DNA of 64,000 bases from Ricinus communis. Its lineage: Eukaryota; Streptophyta; Magnoliopsida; Malpighiales; Euphorbiaceae. The position numbers and the translations under genes were made by a program. Shown here in pieces: positions 1 to 12,700 of this stretch. The notes under the pieces were generated by a model. It searched no databases, was not told the origin of the DNA, and worked only from the letters and a program-made list of their open reading frames with translations. Positions within the stretch are counted from its first letter, which is position 1. Each line of letters starts with the position of its first letter. The DNA lies in the NCBI RefSeq assembly GCF_019578655.1, contig NC_063263.1, positions 1,612,001 through 1,676,000 on the forward strand, written 5' to 3'.

Positions 1-2835
1 GCATATTAAATGCGTTTTCTTATTATTCTCCCCAATGAAACTTCACGTTCTTCTTTACAAGCTCGTTAAGTGGTGCGGCAAGGGTACTGAAGTCCTTGAC
101 AAACCTCCTATAGAAGCTTGCAAGCCCATGAAAGCTTCTCACATCACTAACATTCTTTGGTGTTGGCCACTCCTTAATTGCTTTTACCTTATCTTCATCG
201 ACCTGAATTCCATTTTCACTAACAACAAAACCAAGAAACACAAGTTTGTTTGTGCAAAAATCACACTTAGCAAGGTTAGCATATAAAGAATTCTCACGCA
301 AAACCATCAACACCATCCGAATATGTTCAACATGCTCACTAAAGCTCTTACTATAAATCAAAATATCATCAAAGTATACTACCATAAATTTACCAATATA
401 CGCACGCAAAACATGGTTCATTAGTCTCATAAAAGTACTTGGTGCGTTAGTTAAGCCAAAAGGCATGACCAACCACTCATACAAACCAAATTTAGTTTTG
501 AATGTTGTTTTCCACTCATCACCTATATTCATTCTAATTTGGTGATAGCCACTTCTCAAATCAATTTTAGTAAAGATAACACTTCCATGCAATTCATCTA
601 ACATATCATCTAACCTAGGAATAGGATGACGATATTTAATGGTAATCTTGTTAATTGCACGACAATCAACACACATACGCCAAGACCCATCTTTCTTAGG
701 GACTAACAAAACAGGAACAGCACATGGGCTAAGACTTTCCCTAATATAACCTTTACTTAGTAGTTCCTCAACTTGGCGTTGCAGCTCTTTGGTCTCCTCG
801 GGATTGACTCTATAGGCTGGTCTATTTGGAATAGATGACCCCGGCACAAAGTCAATTTGGTGCTCTATCCCCCTTAGTGGTGGCAACCCACTAGGTAACT
901 TCTCGGGAAACACATCGTCATATTCCTGTAAAACACTTACAAACACACTAGGAAGAGAAGAGTTAAGATTATTAGTGTTAAATAAAGTCTCCTTGTACGT
1001 AAGTACAAGTACTCGCCTATTTTCACTCAAAGCCTTTCTCATGTCTCGCTCTCTAACTAAGAAACTCACTTTTTTCTCGCTTGCCTCCCCTTTTTCTTGC
1101 GCCTTACTCGTTCTTTTGCTCACATTCTTGCGCAAACCCTTGCTAAACTCTCCTTTTACCACTCGTTGCTCTCGCCCCTCATTATTTTCCACACAACTCC
1201 CCTTTTGCTTGTGCACCTTTTCTTTTTCATATGCACTCTCACACTTTCTTTTTTCTTTCTCATATGCTTCCATTCGGTCCTTTACAACTTTTTGTAATTC
1301 ACAAACTTCTTTAGGACTTAATGGTGCCAAAACATACGGTTTTCCATCCATTACAAGAGAATATGCATTGGTTCGACCATTATGAATTACAGATCTATCA
1401 TATAACCATGGTCTACCTAGCAACATATGACATGCTTGCATGGGAACAACATCACATAATACCTCATCATTATACTTCTTTACACTAAATGCAATCCGTA
1501 CTTGCTTAGTAACTCTAATCCTACTTTGATCATTAAGCCATTGCAAGGTGTATGGCTTAGGATGCTTAATAGTTGGAAGTCTAAGTTTATCAACCATCAT
1601 AGCACTGGCTACATTAGTACAACTACCCCCATCAATGATTAAACTACAATTAGCATCATGGTTTTGTACTTTACATGTAGTATGGAATATGTTTTCCCTT
1701 TGAGCATAATCATCAATAGGTTGTAAATTAAGAGCTCTAAAAGTTATAAGTACATTACTAACCTCACCCAATTGCACATCATCACATTCTTCCAACTCAG
1801 GCATGTATAGGTAATCCTCCTCACCTGGTTCGGATTCTTCATCACTCTCAAAGACCACTTCACCACCTCGAATTGCCATGGTTCGCTTGTTTGGATATTG
1901 GGAAGATATATGTCCATACCCCAAACACTTGAAGCATTGCACTTTCTTTGATTTGAGGTCACTTTGCGTCGTTGGTTTAGTGTTAACATCAAATTTAAGG
2001 GCTGGCTTGATGTCCTTTGATACCTTACGACCCTTGTTATGGGGCTGGTTGCTCCCTTTCCATGCGTTACTCCATTTTGAGCTAGGGGCAGCACTTCTGC
2101 TCTTGGTTTTTAATTGCTTTTCTACCTTTATGGCCATGTGCAACATGTCCTCCATCTCTACATAATGCTGCAATTCAATTATGTTAGCAATATCACGATT
2201 CAAACCATGCAAAAATCTTGCCATTGTGGCTTCCCTATCCTCATCTATATTGGCTCTAATCATAGCTATCTCCATAGATTGCCAATACTCCTCAACACTC
2301 TTACTACCTTGTACTAGATTTTGTAAATTGTTGTACAAATCCCTTTGGTAGTGCGATGGCACAACCTTTTACGCATAATGCGTTTAACCTCATCCCATGA
2401 ACCAACTTCGTGTTCCCCATGACGCCTACGACCACTCACCAATTGATCCCACCAAATGGCAGCATAATCACAAAATTTAACAACAGCAAGTTTAACCTTT
2501 TTAGACTCACTATAGTTATGACATTCAAAAACCCTTTCAACCTTCTTTTCCCACTCCAAATAAACTTCAGGGTCACTCTTACCATGAAAAGATGGTATTT
2601 TCATCTTAATGCTACCCAAATTAGTGTCAATTTTGGGTTGGAGATTATGTCTAGACCCTTTAGACTCACTTTCTTAATCATTATCAGAACCATCCCCTTT
2701 AGACGTTTTAGGAATGTCATTCAATAACCTAGTTAATTTGTCATCTTGTTTTTGAAATTGTTTTGTCATATGTTCTACTACATCTCTCAATGTATAAGCT
2801 AAATTTTCCAAAGTCAATGATGGTTCAGATGACAT
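1..2835 (-). pseudogene. Gypsy gag-pol polyprotein, broken and cut by window edge
   Basis: Gag, aspartic protease and reverse transcriptase of a gypsy element. The frame starts at ATG 2835. A TAA at 2674-2676 and a one-base deletion near 2360-2366 break Gag into two frames; the main open frame then runs to about base 26. There is a zinc knuckle near 1900-1945 with spacing C-X2-C-X4-H-X4, but the fourth Cys is Tyr. The protease has a D-G-G-S motif near 1620-1645. The RT has the catalytic Y-F-D-D near 366-380. Two consecutive TAA codons at 20-25 end the frame just where RNase H should begin. The protein would be cytoplasmic Gag plus replication enzymes; with these lesions it cannot be made intact. 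Confidence 0.88.
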
Positions 2836-3465
2836 GGTTAAACCAAAAGACTAGGAAAGAAAACAAGAAAGAAAAAAGGACGTGATCAAGTGTTATACTC
2901 TGGAGGCTTCTTATAGTTAAAGGCAAAACAAGAAAAGATCACTCCCTCACATGTTTCACTCACAAAGAATTGAATTCCTTATAGAAATTAAATCAAATTG
3001 TTCTAGTAATCACAAGAACAAGTTTTTCACAACCTCTTAACGTTTATTAATTCTGAAGTTCAATAGAACACTCGTGAATCAATAAAACGAATTATAAGCG
3101 TGTGAACAAAACAAGCTTACAACTAATCGAACAAGACTCAATTAACCCAAAAGAAAAGCTTTTTAAGAGAAAACAAACAAAATTACCTAAATCAGAATTA
3201 TAAGAATGAAGAACAGCTCCAATTAATTAAAAGGAATTGCGGAATGAATTAATCAAGAGTCAATTCTTTGAGAACTACCCAACACAAATGGTTAGGGTTA
3301 GTTTTCCGTTCCTTCCCTTTTTTTTTTTTGGAAATCTGCCTTGGTATGCGGGCAGCAATGAAAATAGTATACTTTCTTTTTTATTTATAATGATGCAAAC
3401 AGAAATTGAGATGAAATAGAAGAGCGGACTCTTTAATTGAAAAAAATGAACCAACTAACAAGTTT
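2836..3465 (-). other. Untranslated leader of the gypsy element
   Basis: The stretch between primer site and gag ATG has no coding capacity that I recognise. It is AT-rich and contains a poly-T run near 3319-3330. This fits an LTR-retrotransposon leader. Confidence 0.55.
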
Positions 3466-3478
3466 GGCTCCGATACCA
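3466..3478 (-). other. Primer-binding site of the gypsy element
   Basis: The minus strand reads TGGTATCGGAGCC, a close variant of the initiator tRNA-Met complement TGGTATCAGAGCC. It starts two bases after the LTR end, the normal position for minus-strand DNA priming. It fixes the orientation and the inner LTR boundary. Confidence 0.75.
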
Positions 3479-3480
3479 AA

Positions 3481-4335
3481 TGATACCGAATTCGAGATAC
3501 GCTCAAACACCAAGATAAGTAATGGTGAGAAAATCAAACTTATAAACGCTCTCCCTATTTAAGAGGAAGCACCCTTACCAATAAGTTCGAATTTGTCGCC
3601 CCAAGATCTAACTTGAAAGTTTGCAATTGATTATGGAACTAACAAACTTAGCAATAGAACTACTAAGCCCTTTAGTTATAAATAGATGAAGAATGTTCAA
3701 ACAACTCAAGAAACTAATAAAAAGTTAATTGATTGATCAAACATGTAGATGTGAAACTAAATCAAACAAGTTAATTTAATCTCAAGAAATTCAATAAGGA
3801 ACACCTTAAGGAATAAGAGTTAACAACTCAAATAAAACTTCATTCAGAAATGTATATTGATCTTTTTTTGTGTTTTAGCCGAAATACATAGCTCTATTTA
3901 TAGAGTCTTGAAATGATTCTAACCCTAAAAAAAGGACTAAGAGATAAGCAATAAAGAATCAAACCCTAAAGACTTCTAATGTGCGGCTGCCTCCTTCTCT
4001 AAGCATAAGTGGTACGCCCACAAGGGTTAGAGTGAGACCTCCAATGCTTCTAGAAACCCTAATGTGCAGCCCAATGCTTAGGGTGCGGCCCAATGCTTCT
4101 AGAAAACCTAATGTGCGGCCCAATGCAAGTTTAAGCTTCATTAATAGCAATTAATGTCACTATCTTCAAGGCGTTGTTATCTTCATTAAAAGCACCATCA
4201 TTAGCCATCTTCAAAACATGCTCCAAGTAAGAATTTAAGGCTTGCTTGAACTTTTTACTCCTTGCTCGTGTCATTGGTCCTTCATAGGCTAGTGGATCTA
4301 TGCTAGTTGACTTGGATGCATCCTTGGTTGCATCA
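3481..4335 (-). repeat. 5' LTR of the gypsy element
   Basis: On the plus strand it begins TGATACCG and ends TTGCATCA, giving TGAT...ATCA ends and a length of 855 bp. The left end lies two bases from the primer site, and the right end is where copia coding sequence resumes. It contains a TATA box in the minus direction and, at about 4038-4130, short tandem copies of a block reading roughly AATGCTTCTAGAAACC with AATGTGCGGCCC. The partner LTR is outside the window, so boundaries rest on the TG/CA ends and context. Confidence 0.8.
3894..3902 (-). promoter_or_regulatory. TATA box in gypsy LTR
   Basis: The minus strand reads TATAAATAG inside the LTR, about 430 bp after the LTR start. This is a typical RNA polymerase II TATA box for element transcription towards gag. 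Confidence 0.6.
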
Positions 4336-4339
4336 TAAA

Positions 4340-6147
4340 TGGAGCTTCACAGCACGTGGAGCATTCTTCCAAATAGGTGCAGTTTAATGGTAGTAGAAGT
4401 ACTGAACCAACAATAGATCAGTCTGATAAATCTACTCTTATAGAAGAAGGGGAGTTAGAATATGAATCAAGTGATGAAGTAGAGGTTCCAGCACAAGAAC
4501 CTCCACGACAACATAAGTCAATTGAATTGAGTAAGCCAAAGAGGAACACTAGAAAACCTGCTCATTTTGAAGATTTTATTACCTTTGTATCTTCAAATGT
4601 TGATGTTCAAGCCACTTATATTGAAGCTGTACAAAGCTCTGAGGCAGATAAGTGGAAAATGGCTATGAAGGAAGAAATGCAATCCCTTCAGAAAAACTAG
4701 ACGTGGAAGCTAGCTAGTCTGTCTAAGGGAAAGAAGGCAATTGGTCGCAAATGGGTATTTGCAAAGAAGGATGGATTTCCTAACAAGAATGATGTTCGCT
4801 ACAAGGCAAGATTGGTAGCTAAGGGCTATGCTCAGAAGGAAGGAATTAACTACAATGAAGTTTTTTCTCCAGTGGTGAAACATTCCTCCATTAGAATATT
4901 GTTAGCCTTGGTAGCATAATTGAATTTGGAACTATTTCAAATGGATGTAAAAACTGCATTCTTACATGGTAATCTTGAAGAGGAAATCTACATGGATCAG
5001 CCTAAAGGATTTAGGGTTGCCGGAAGAGAAAATTTGGTGTGCAAATTGAATAGATTATTGTATGGTTTGAAACAGTCACCGAGGCAGTGGTACAAACGAT
5101 TTGATAAGTTTATGATGAGGCAAAGGTACACAAGAAGCAAATATGATCATTGTGTATTCTTGAAAAGGCTACAGGATGGATCATTTATCTATCTTCTCCT
5201 TTATGTTGATGGTATGCTTATTGCATCAAAGAATAGAGGAGAAATTGAATAGTTAAAGGCTCAACTAAATCAAGAGTTTGAAATGAAGGATTTAGGTGAA
5301 GCTAGAAAGATTCTTAGTATGAAGATAAGCAGAGATAGAAAATTGGGGAGACTTTGTTTAACTCAGAAGGAATATCTGAGAAAGGTACTGAAGCAGTTTG
5401 GAATTAATGAAATGACAAAGCCTGTCAGTACACCACTTGCTCCTCATTTTAAACTCAGTGCTTCTCAATCTCCAAAGAATGATGAAGACCGAGAATATAT
5501 GTCGAAGGTTCCATATGCAAATGCAATTGGTAGCTTTATGTATGTTATGGTGTGCACAAGGCCTGACATTTCATAAGCAGTCGGAGTTGTGAGTAGGTAT
5601 ATGCATGATCCTGGAAAAGGACACTAGCAAGCTGTGAAATGGATCCTCAGGTATATTCAGAATACTGTGGATGTTGGATTAATGTTTGAGCAGGCTGAGA
5701 AGTTTGGTCTGAGTGTGGTTGGATATTGTGATTCTAACTACGCAGGTGATTTGGATAAACGTCGGTCAACTATTGGTTATGTGTTTACACTTGCAAAAGC
5801 ACCAGTTAGTTGGAAGTCTACTTTGCAGTAAACGGTTGCTTTGTCTACAATAGAAGCAGAGTATATGGCAGTTACAGAAGCTGTAAAGGGGGCAATTTGG
5901 CTTCAGAGATTAGTGAAAGACTTGGGAATTGATCATAAGCATGTCAAAGTGCATTGTGATAGTCAGAGTGCTATCTGTTTAGCTAAAAACCAAGTCTATC
6001 ATTGAAGGACAAAGCATATCGATATTCGTTATCACTACGTGAGAGAAATTCTTGAAGAAGGTAAGATACTTCTTTAGAAGATCCCAACTGCTGAAAATCC
6101 TGCAGATATGATTACGAAAGTAGTAACTGGTGTCAAGTTCTAACATT
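4340..6147 (+). pseudogene. Copia pol 3' portion (integrase tail, RT, RNase H)
   Basis: The frame is recognisably one copia polyprotein. It shows the RT entry block (W-V-F-A-K-K-D-G), the Q-M-D-V-K-T-A-F-L-H-G block near 4940, the L-Y-G-L-K-Q-S-P-R-Q-W block near 5060, and RNase H with Y-C-D-S-N-Y-A-G-D near 5730. In-frame stops interrupt it: at 4372-4374, 4698-4700, 4917-4919, 5250-5252 and 5574-5576, near 5625, at 5829-5831, and several more before 6147. The catalytic box near 5200-5215 is Y-V-D-G rather than Y-V-D-D, so the second metal-binding aspartate is lost. It is a dead copy. Confidence 0.88.
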
Positions 6148-6279
6148 GTTTGAACTTGATAAATGTTTGGAAAATTTGAAGATGGTCGCTTCAAGCGCAT
6201 TTAGAGGTATTGCTAAATTTATGATGAGAGAAAACAGAGAATGTTTGATTGGGCTTAGGAAGTCGCCAAGGTGGAGATT

Positions 6280-6560
6280 TGTTATTTTTGGCTCCTTTAT
6301 CCCACATTGAAAAGCTAAGAAAATGAAGACGTAGTCCCGAGGCTATATATAGTGGGCCTTCTCTCATTTTCTAAGTGTCAAGGAAAACAATGGGTCTTAT
6401 ATTTCTATGGGCTAAATTGTATTTCTCTTCTTTCTCTTCTTATTAATATTTTTTTATAATTCTATTGAATTAAGAAATATTATTTTGGTAGTGCTTGAGG
6501 AAGTAAACATAATTTTTATCGAACCTCGTTAAAGTTTTGGTATTTCTTTTCTCCACAACA
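6280..6560 (+). repeat. 3' LTR of copia-1
   Basis: It starts TGTTATTTTTGG directly after the polypurine stretch AAGGTGGAGATT (6268-6279) and ends CTCCACAACA at 6560, giving about 281 bp. A TATATATA box lies at 6344-6351. The 5' LTR is not in the window, so the right end is set by the TG/CA rule and by the switch to unrelated sequence at 6561. Confidence 0.72.
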
Positions 6561-6715
6561 GTATCTACTTTAGATGCAACAAACAAAACCCATGTAAACC
6601 GAGTATAGTTGTTTACTATCACAAAGGCATATTTTCTTCCGTTTAAGCTTTAAGGAGCGATAAGACTAAATAAATCATAATGCAAAAAATTCAATGGTCT
6701 AGATATGAATGCTTG
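6561..6715 (-). pseudogene. Copia integrase fragment
   Basis: The minus strand encodes a short stretch typical of the copia integrase core. It has an H-Y-D-L-F block followed by N-G-R-K-Y-A-F-V-I-V and Y-T-R-F-T-W-V-L-F. One stop codon interrupts it. The first catalytic Asp of the D-D-E triad is in the H-Y-D block. Only about 50 codons survive, wedged between the copia-1 LTR and a LINE, so it is an older element in the opposite orientation. Confidence 0.75.
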
Positions 6716-6717
6716 AT

Positions 6718-8380
6718 GTACTCGAGTAGTGCTCTAGGCCCGGATGGATTTACTAGCATGTTTTTCTAAAAGTGTTGGTACACAGTTAGGGAGGATGTTT
6801 GCAAGACTGTCAAGCATTTTTTTTTTATCTAAAGTCCCATATGTTGTCTCTGTTGATAAATTTAGGCATATTTTTCTTGGTAATTTTATCTCTAAGATTA
6901 TCACAAAAGTTTTAGCTAGTAGATTTAGAAAGATTGCTTTGTGAGAGGTAGACAAATCATAGACTACATTACAGCAACATTAGACTGTATCAACTTGTAT
7001 TGAGGTACAGAAAAAATGGCTAAGGTGGATATTAGAAAGGCTTTTGATTCTATGGATTGGCAATTTATTTTGCAGGTTCTTAAGGTATTTGGATTTAACG
7101 GTCAATTCTGCAATTGAATTCATAGGACTTTTATGTTTGCTTCACAGGACTTTTATATTTGCTAGGCTATGCATTCTCCTTCCTAGTGGCTCTAAAGGTT
7201 CCATTTCATTCTCAAAAAGAGTACGACAAGGGGATTTGTTATATCTGTTGCTCTTTTACACTATAGAAGGTATTTTTAGTCATCTTCTGCTATATATGGT
7301 TTAGCCTGGTCGTTTTCAGATCTACACCCTTTCCCCCCATTTCATTGTTTGTACGCAGATGATATGTACAGTAATCTTTCAAGACAAGAGGTGAGCTAGG
7401 AGAAGTAAAAAGTTTTTTCTGGTTATATTGTTATTCGGAGATGCGCTAATTATCTTTAAAACATCTTGGGATTGAGGAGAGGTCATATGTCGTTTGTTTA
7501 TTTGGGTGTTCCTCTCTTTCATGGAGCCCTCAAAAAGCAAACATTGCATGGTATTATTGATAAAATTGTTTCGAGATTTGATACTTGGAAGGGGAAGCTT
7601 TTGTCTTAGCAAGACGTCTTTCTCTTATAAATTCGGTTATTCACAGCTCCCTCGGCCATTCTTTCTTTGTCTACCAATAGCCTAAATCACTTCTTAAATA
7701 TTTGGATTATGTTCATTAGGAACATTTTATGGTCTGGAAATCTCTTTCTTCTTAAAGCAGTTTCAGTTTCTTCGTACTTTTTTTGTTTATGAATGGGAGG
7801 TTATAAGGACTTCTCATATCAATTCTTTGATTTGACATGCTTTTAAAGCTTGTTACAAGTCACTATATGATGAATCTAGATGGTCTGCACGCAAGACATC
7901 CAGTCTGAAATTTTTGGTATTCAAATAGCTTGGTTATGGTATTGCTGACAAATTGGGTATACCAGCTTCTTTTAAGGTACATCTGTCATCTTGTATTAAT
8001 GATTTTTATGTAAATAATTGTTGAAATTTTACTAGCACATGTCATGAGACTTTTCCAAATATTACCAAGGACGTTGAGGAAGCTGAACTAATGATAACAA
8101 ATATAGATAGTCTAGTTTGAATAAAATCTACCAATGGGACTGTTTCTTATAAGTTAGTGTTGGCTTCTTTACTTGGCAACCATCTCATTTTGTGTTGGAG
8201 CAAGGATATTTTGAAAAGGTTTATTTTACCTTCTCGATCTCTTCTCTACTGGAGATTGGTTCATGGCAAGCTGGCGGTTGATGATCTTCTTCGTTGAAGA
8301 GGTGTTATTTTGGTATTAGCTTGTCGTTTTGTATGAAGGATAATGAGAATATTTCTTATGCTTCATAACATGTCGGTTTG
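6718..8380 (+). pseudogene. LINE (non-LTR) reverse transcriptase relic
   Basis: A plus-strand L1-type RT, truncated at its 5' side. Recognisable blocks in order: A-L-G-P-D-G-F near 6729-6750; K-V-D-I-R-K-A-F-D-S-M-D near 7020; R-Q-G-D near 7220; an intact Y-A-D-D catalytic box near 7352-7363; a V-Y-L-G-V-P-L-F-H-G block near 7497; and a zinc-binding zf-RVT-like end (W-R-L-V-H-G-K-L-A-V-D-D-L-L) near 8250-8300. Many stops and frameshifts break it. No endonuclease domain or poly(A) tail was found. Confidence 0.8.
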
Positions 8381-8384
8381 CACA

Positions 8385-9595
8385 AGAGGTTTGGATTGCT
8401 ATTGAAAAAGGGTGGCACAAGTGAAGCGAGTGGAGGTGGGTATCAGAAGTGCAATTTTAGGGAATAAAGAAACTTAATGAAGCTTATGTCCTTACTATAA
8501 AGACTCAGAAGAACTTATTTCGCTTGGAGAAAAAGATGCTTTGTAATAAAATGAAACTTGTATCCTGGCTTGAGAAGACTAAAAAAATTGATGTTGCTTG
8601 GAGAAAGAAATGCTTCATGATAAATAACAATTGAAGTCTCATCCAAAGTGCCAAAAAAGAGATTGTTAGATGTAAAAGGACAGTTGGGCTGTCACAAAAA
8701 TAATGAGAACTTTCACTCTTATTATCTTATGTACATTGTCCGATGTGATGCATGAAAATGACTTGTTGCAGTGAAAATAATCTAATTTTGTTTAAATGCG
8801 TGATTAAGATAAGCATATGCCCTGTTTAAGTTAAACTAATACATGTGTAGCACTATTATTTAGTGTGGTAGATTACTTTGTTCTATACGCTAACTTGTGT
8901 GAGTTAATTTAGTTTAACCATTTTAAAAGCACTAAATATTTGCTTATTTTGACAATGAGAATATTTACTTATTTTGACAGTGAGAATATGTAGCAATAAG
9001 AAGCTAGAGTAATTTACTCTTGCATTCTGCTATTTCTCCTACTTCACAAATTTAACAATGGCTAACTAGCTAGTCTTATATTATGTATGGGATTTAGACA
9101 TGAACATGTTACTGATTTGGTTAATTAGAAATGATCATCACCTTGAGGTATCTTAAGTGTTTATGTAGTGATCATGACCTTGAGGTATTAGACATCTGAC
9201 AAAATAATGTCAAGTCTGCAGCAGCTGTGCCTGTCGTATTAGTTTTGCTTGAACCGAAAAGAAAAAAATTAAAAAATTTAGTACAAAGCCTGAAAAGATT
9301 TCGGCTCACGTTCACTTAACTACAGGAAGAACAAATCCTTCCAATTCAATGAAATTTGCATCTAAAATACGTGTGGAAAGTCCCAGTAATACAAACGCGT
9401 CACCCAAATTGTCTAAAAGGTAGTGACTAACACTTTTAACTATTCTTTGTTATCCAAATGGGATTTAAACTCAATTCTTTATATTGAGAATAACCAGCAA
9501 TTTTAGTGTAGGAGAATATCAGGGGATTTCTGGCTTTTTTGGAAAAGATGTACTCTCGGCTTTACAATAGAGAATTTTGTACCAGTGTTTATAAA
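8385..9595 (+). other. No gene; possible degraded copia 3' end
   Basis: No coding sequence is recognised. At 8651-8664 a purine-rich stretch (CCAAAAAAGAGAT) is followed by TGTTAGATG, which looks like a polypurine tract followed by a copia LTR start. I found no matching LTR end or partner, so this is only a suggestion. The right part precedes the 3' end of the PUB15-like gene. Confidence 0.3.
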
Positions 9596-9601
9596 TTTAT
9601 T
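9596..9601 (-). terminator. Candidate poly(A) signal of the PUB15-like gene
   Basis: AATAAA on the minus strand, about 140 bases past the stop codon of the U-box gene. Plant signals are loose, so the position is tentative. Confidence 0.35.
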
Positions 9602-9738
9602 GCTAGATCAGGGGCTCATGACTTTTGTACAAGCGAGGAAAAGCTTGGTATACTTGTGGACTTTCAAAAAATATAGCATCCCAAAATGTTTTAGATACAA
9701 AACACTCTAAAGAGTAGTAATAAACGTATTGTAATAGT

Positions 9739-12700
9739 TTATGGAATGTGTTCACACTTACTCATGTGCTGCAAAAGAGAATTTGCTTTCCTTTGAGCTC
9801 TGTTGGTTCCAGATCTTGTGATCTCTACCAGATGTTCATAGACACCATACTGGAGAGCAGCCAAAATGAAAGATGAATTATTTAGCCCCAACTCAAGAAG
9901 AACCGATGCTGCGCATTCCTTGTTCTTAGGAGTCCCACTTCTTATGATTTCAACAAGAGTCCTTATGAAAGATAGCCTTCCAATTTCACCCCTCCCTTCA
10001 GGATTCGATGTGAGGAGTAACAAGATTGAGAGTGCTTCATCAATCATGGATACGTCTTTATTCTCGAGCAACTGAAGCAATGCTGGTATAATACCTGCCT
10101 TAATGGCCCTGAACTTGTTGGTTTGGTTCAAAGATAAGTTGAAGAGTGCAGTTGCAGCATCCTTTTTGCCTCTGATTGTCCCATTCTGCAAAAGGTTCAC
10201 CAAGGGAGGTATTCCATTCAGAATCCCCACCAGTGCTTTGTTCTCATCAAGCATCGATAAGCTAAACAAAGCTGCAGCAGAGTTTTCTCTAGCCTCTTCT
10301 GTTCCATTTTGCAAGATTTCTATTATAGGAGGAATGGCTCCTAATCTGGCTATTAGTCTTTTGTTTGCTTCATCAATAGACAAGTTCAAAAGAGCAGTTA
10401 CAGTTTGTTCTTGGACCACCGAATCGTGATAGGATAATAGCCGAACCAATGGAGGTATTGCTCCACTGTTTGCAATCAAAACTCTGTTGTCTGGATTTTC
10501 TTTGGAGAGCATACGGATCTTCACAATGGCCCCTCTCAGTACATCAAGCTCCGATGAGGATAGATTTTGAACCAAGGAACAGATTTCCTCTACAAGTTCA
10601 GCAGGAGAACCATCATAACCCACAAAAGCATCCCTCTTCGGTAGTTCAAAATTATTTTTCTCGCACCATTGTAGTATAAGGTTTCTGAGAGCAAAATTCG
10701 GTGCTAAAGACAAGTGATCCAACATTTGACCGGTTTTTGGACAGGTCCGATGATTAGAATTCAGCCACCTTTTTATGCTCTCTCTTTCATAAGTCTGTAA
10801 GAAATTGAAAAATTGATAAGGGTTTTCACAGCATTTGTAATGAAAGATAATGTTTTTGCTTAGTAAACTTCATTTACCCTGCTATAAGTATCATTGCTAT
10901 ATAATTGTTCACACTTTGTTTCTTAAATTTTAGTTAGCAGATAGGCATGATCTGGATAAGAATTATATCAATTAACAAAGAACCCTATAATATTTCAGCA
11001 GAAATAATTAAAGCTTATGCTAAGATCCAAAATCTTCAAACTCTGAAACAAAATTATGGTAATCATAGTTCTTAACTGAATATCTTCATATACTGCAGGT
11101 TCTAAAAGAAAGCTTTCACGCCCAAATCTCAAATTTAAAACAGCTGATTTAGTAGTGTAATCTTGACATGCTTCCAAAATAAATTCAAGTTGACAACTAC
11201 TTGTTAAATGTATCTGATTTATAAAGTGGCCCAATTAAAAGAAAAATCATTTGTCAAGCTGAAACTAATTATAGTATTCCAGCAGTAACTGGAAGGATAT
11301 GATATCTGCCTAATGTGATATTACCTGTCCTGTTGCCACAATAACAGGATCCACCATGATCTCCAAAGTAATTGGGCAGAGGAATTCGTGAGGGATAATT
11401 AAGGATTGACACTTGTGAAGAGTTTTTGAAGAGACAGGACCGTCAAGCTCAATGTTTTCATGGACTCCTGCAATCTGTTTGAATTTGCCAAGAAGATCTG
11501 TTATTTGCTGGATGCTTTCAGCATTCTGCACATCTCTTTGTTTAATTAGTTTTCTAACAGCTACTGTTTCAGCTTTCAAGTCTGCAATAGTATATAGTTC
11601 TAACTTGTTGGCCAGTCTTTCAAGTATTGCACTATCCACATCTCTGTCATCCCTTGTAGAGAAGACGACCATTATATCCATAGCCAGCTCTATATCTTGT
11701 GTGTCTGTTCGCCTCTTCGCTCTTCTAAGTTGCGTACGCATTAGCTCAACCTGAAATGGATCAATAACAAAATTATAGAAATAAGACAGGAATTTGCAGA
11801 AAATCTTGGAAACAGAAAAATCAACAGACCAAGTTACTGTCCTACAGAAACATTGAACTACTAATACGGATTTCAGTCATCAGATGTTCAAAGCAAAATT
11901 GCTTGCCATGAAACATTCCCAAAGTAAACCCTTGCTGTCATTAATAATCCCAAAACACATCCTCACCACACTTAATGTATTGGATAAGACAGTCAGCCAG
12001 TAGACAGAATATAATTTCCCTATCATCTTTGTCAACATATTCTTCAGTGAGACAGATCAACAAACACCTTCTGTTGTCAAAGAATGTTATTACCTATCAG
12101 AAGAAATTACTAGTAGTAAGCCTCTTTACAGGCTCCAGTAACAAAATACTTAAAGTTTATAGAAGCACTATTATGTAACAAAAACATGCAAGAAAATAAT
12201 GCTTATTTCTAGCTGTTGCTATCAAATCATTATATTATGCAATCAAAGAGCATCTGAAATCCCTAACTCACATTTATATAATGAAACTGAATAAATACCA
12301 ATTACATTGTGAAAAGTAAAAAAAATAACAGTCACCTCAATTTGCAAATCTATCTTTAAGCTATAGATCTAACAAAATGGGTAGCTACAGTAATAAACTT
12401 ACTTGCTCTTTGACTTCAATTGAGATCCCAAACTCATTATAGGGCATATCATCCAGAGACTGACTTAATTTGTCATAAACAGCATGAAAGCTACATATCA
12501 CTGCCTCACTCTCCAGTGCCTGATTCAATTAAACCCAAATCACACTCACTTAAGTAGAATATTTTACAGAAGAAATATCCCTAGACATAAACTAAAATTA
12601 GAAAGCCAAAGAATCAGGAAGGTACTAACCAGATAAATCTTGCTTCCAAAGCTACATTTCTTGAGCAACTTCTTAGCAGCAAGAAGTGCTTTCTTTAAAT

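Larger units (their letters stand above)
1..4335 (-). mobile_element. Ty3/gypsy retrotransposon, 5' half (chromovirus-like)
   Basis: Reading leftwards, the element has a 5' LTR (4335 to 3481), a tRNA-Met-type primer site, a leader, then a gag-pol frame that leaves the window at base 1. The 3' half and second LTR are outside. The Gag and RT wording (a Gag with a W-W-D core, and an RT block G-L-Y-E-W-L-V-M-P-F-G-L) resembles the CRM/Reina group of plant chromoviruses. That lineage call is inference, because the diagnostic integrase tail is not in the window. The right edge falls inside a copia polyprotein that resumes at 4336, so this is a nested, later insertion. The 5 bases after the LTR (TAAAT) are the candidate target duplication; the matching copy would be off the left end. 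Confidence 0.85.
4336..6560 (+). mobile_element. Ty1/copia retrotransposon, 3' half (copia-1)
   Basis: This is the 3' part of a copia element: end of integrase, RT, RNase H, polypurine tract and 3' LTR. It is cut on the left by the gypsy insertion at 4335/4336, so its 5' half should lie beyond the left end of the window. On the right it abuts a copia integrase relic in the opposite orientation. It is older than the gypsy insertion that interrupts it. Confidence 0.85.

Noticed and set aside
975..1385. 136-codon plus-strand frame
   Set aside because: Shadow of the Lys/Glu-rich stretch of the minus-strand gypsy polyprotein.
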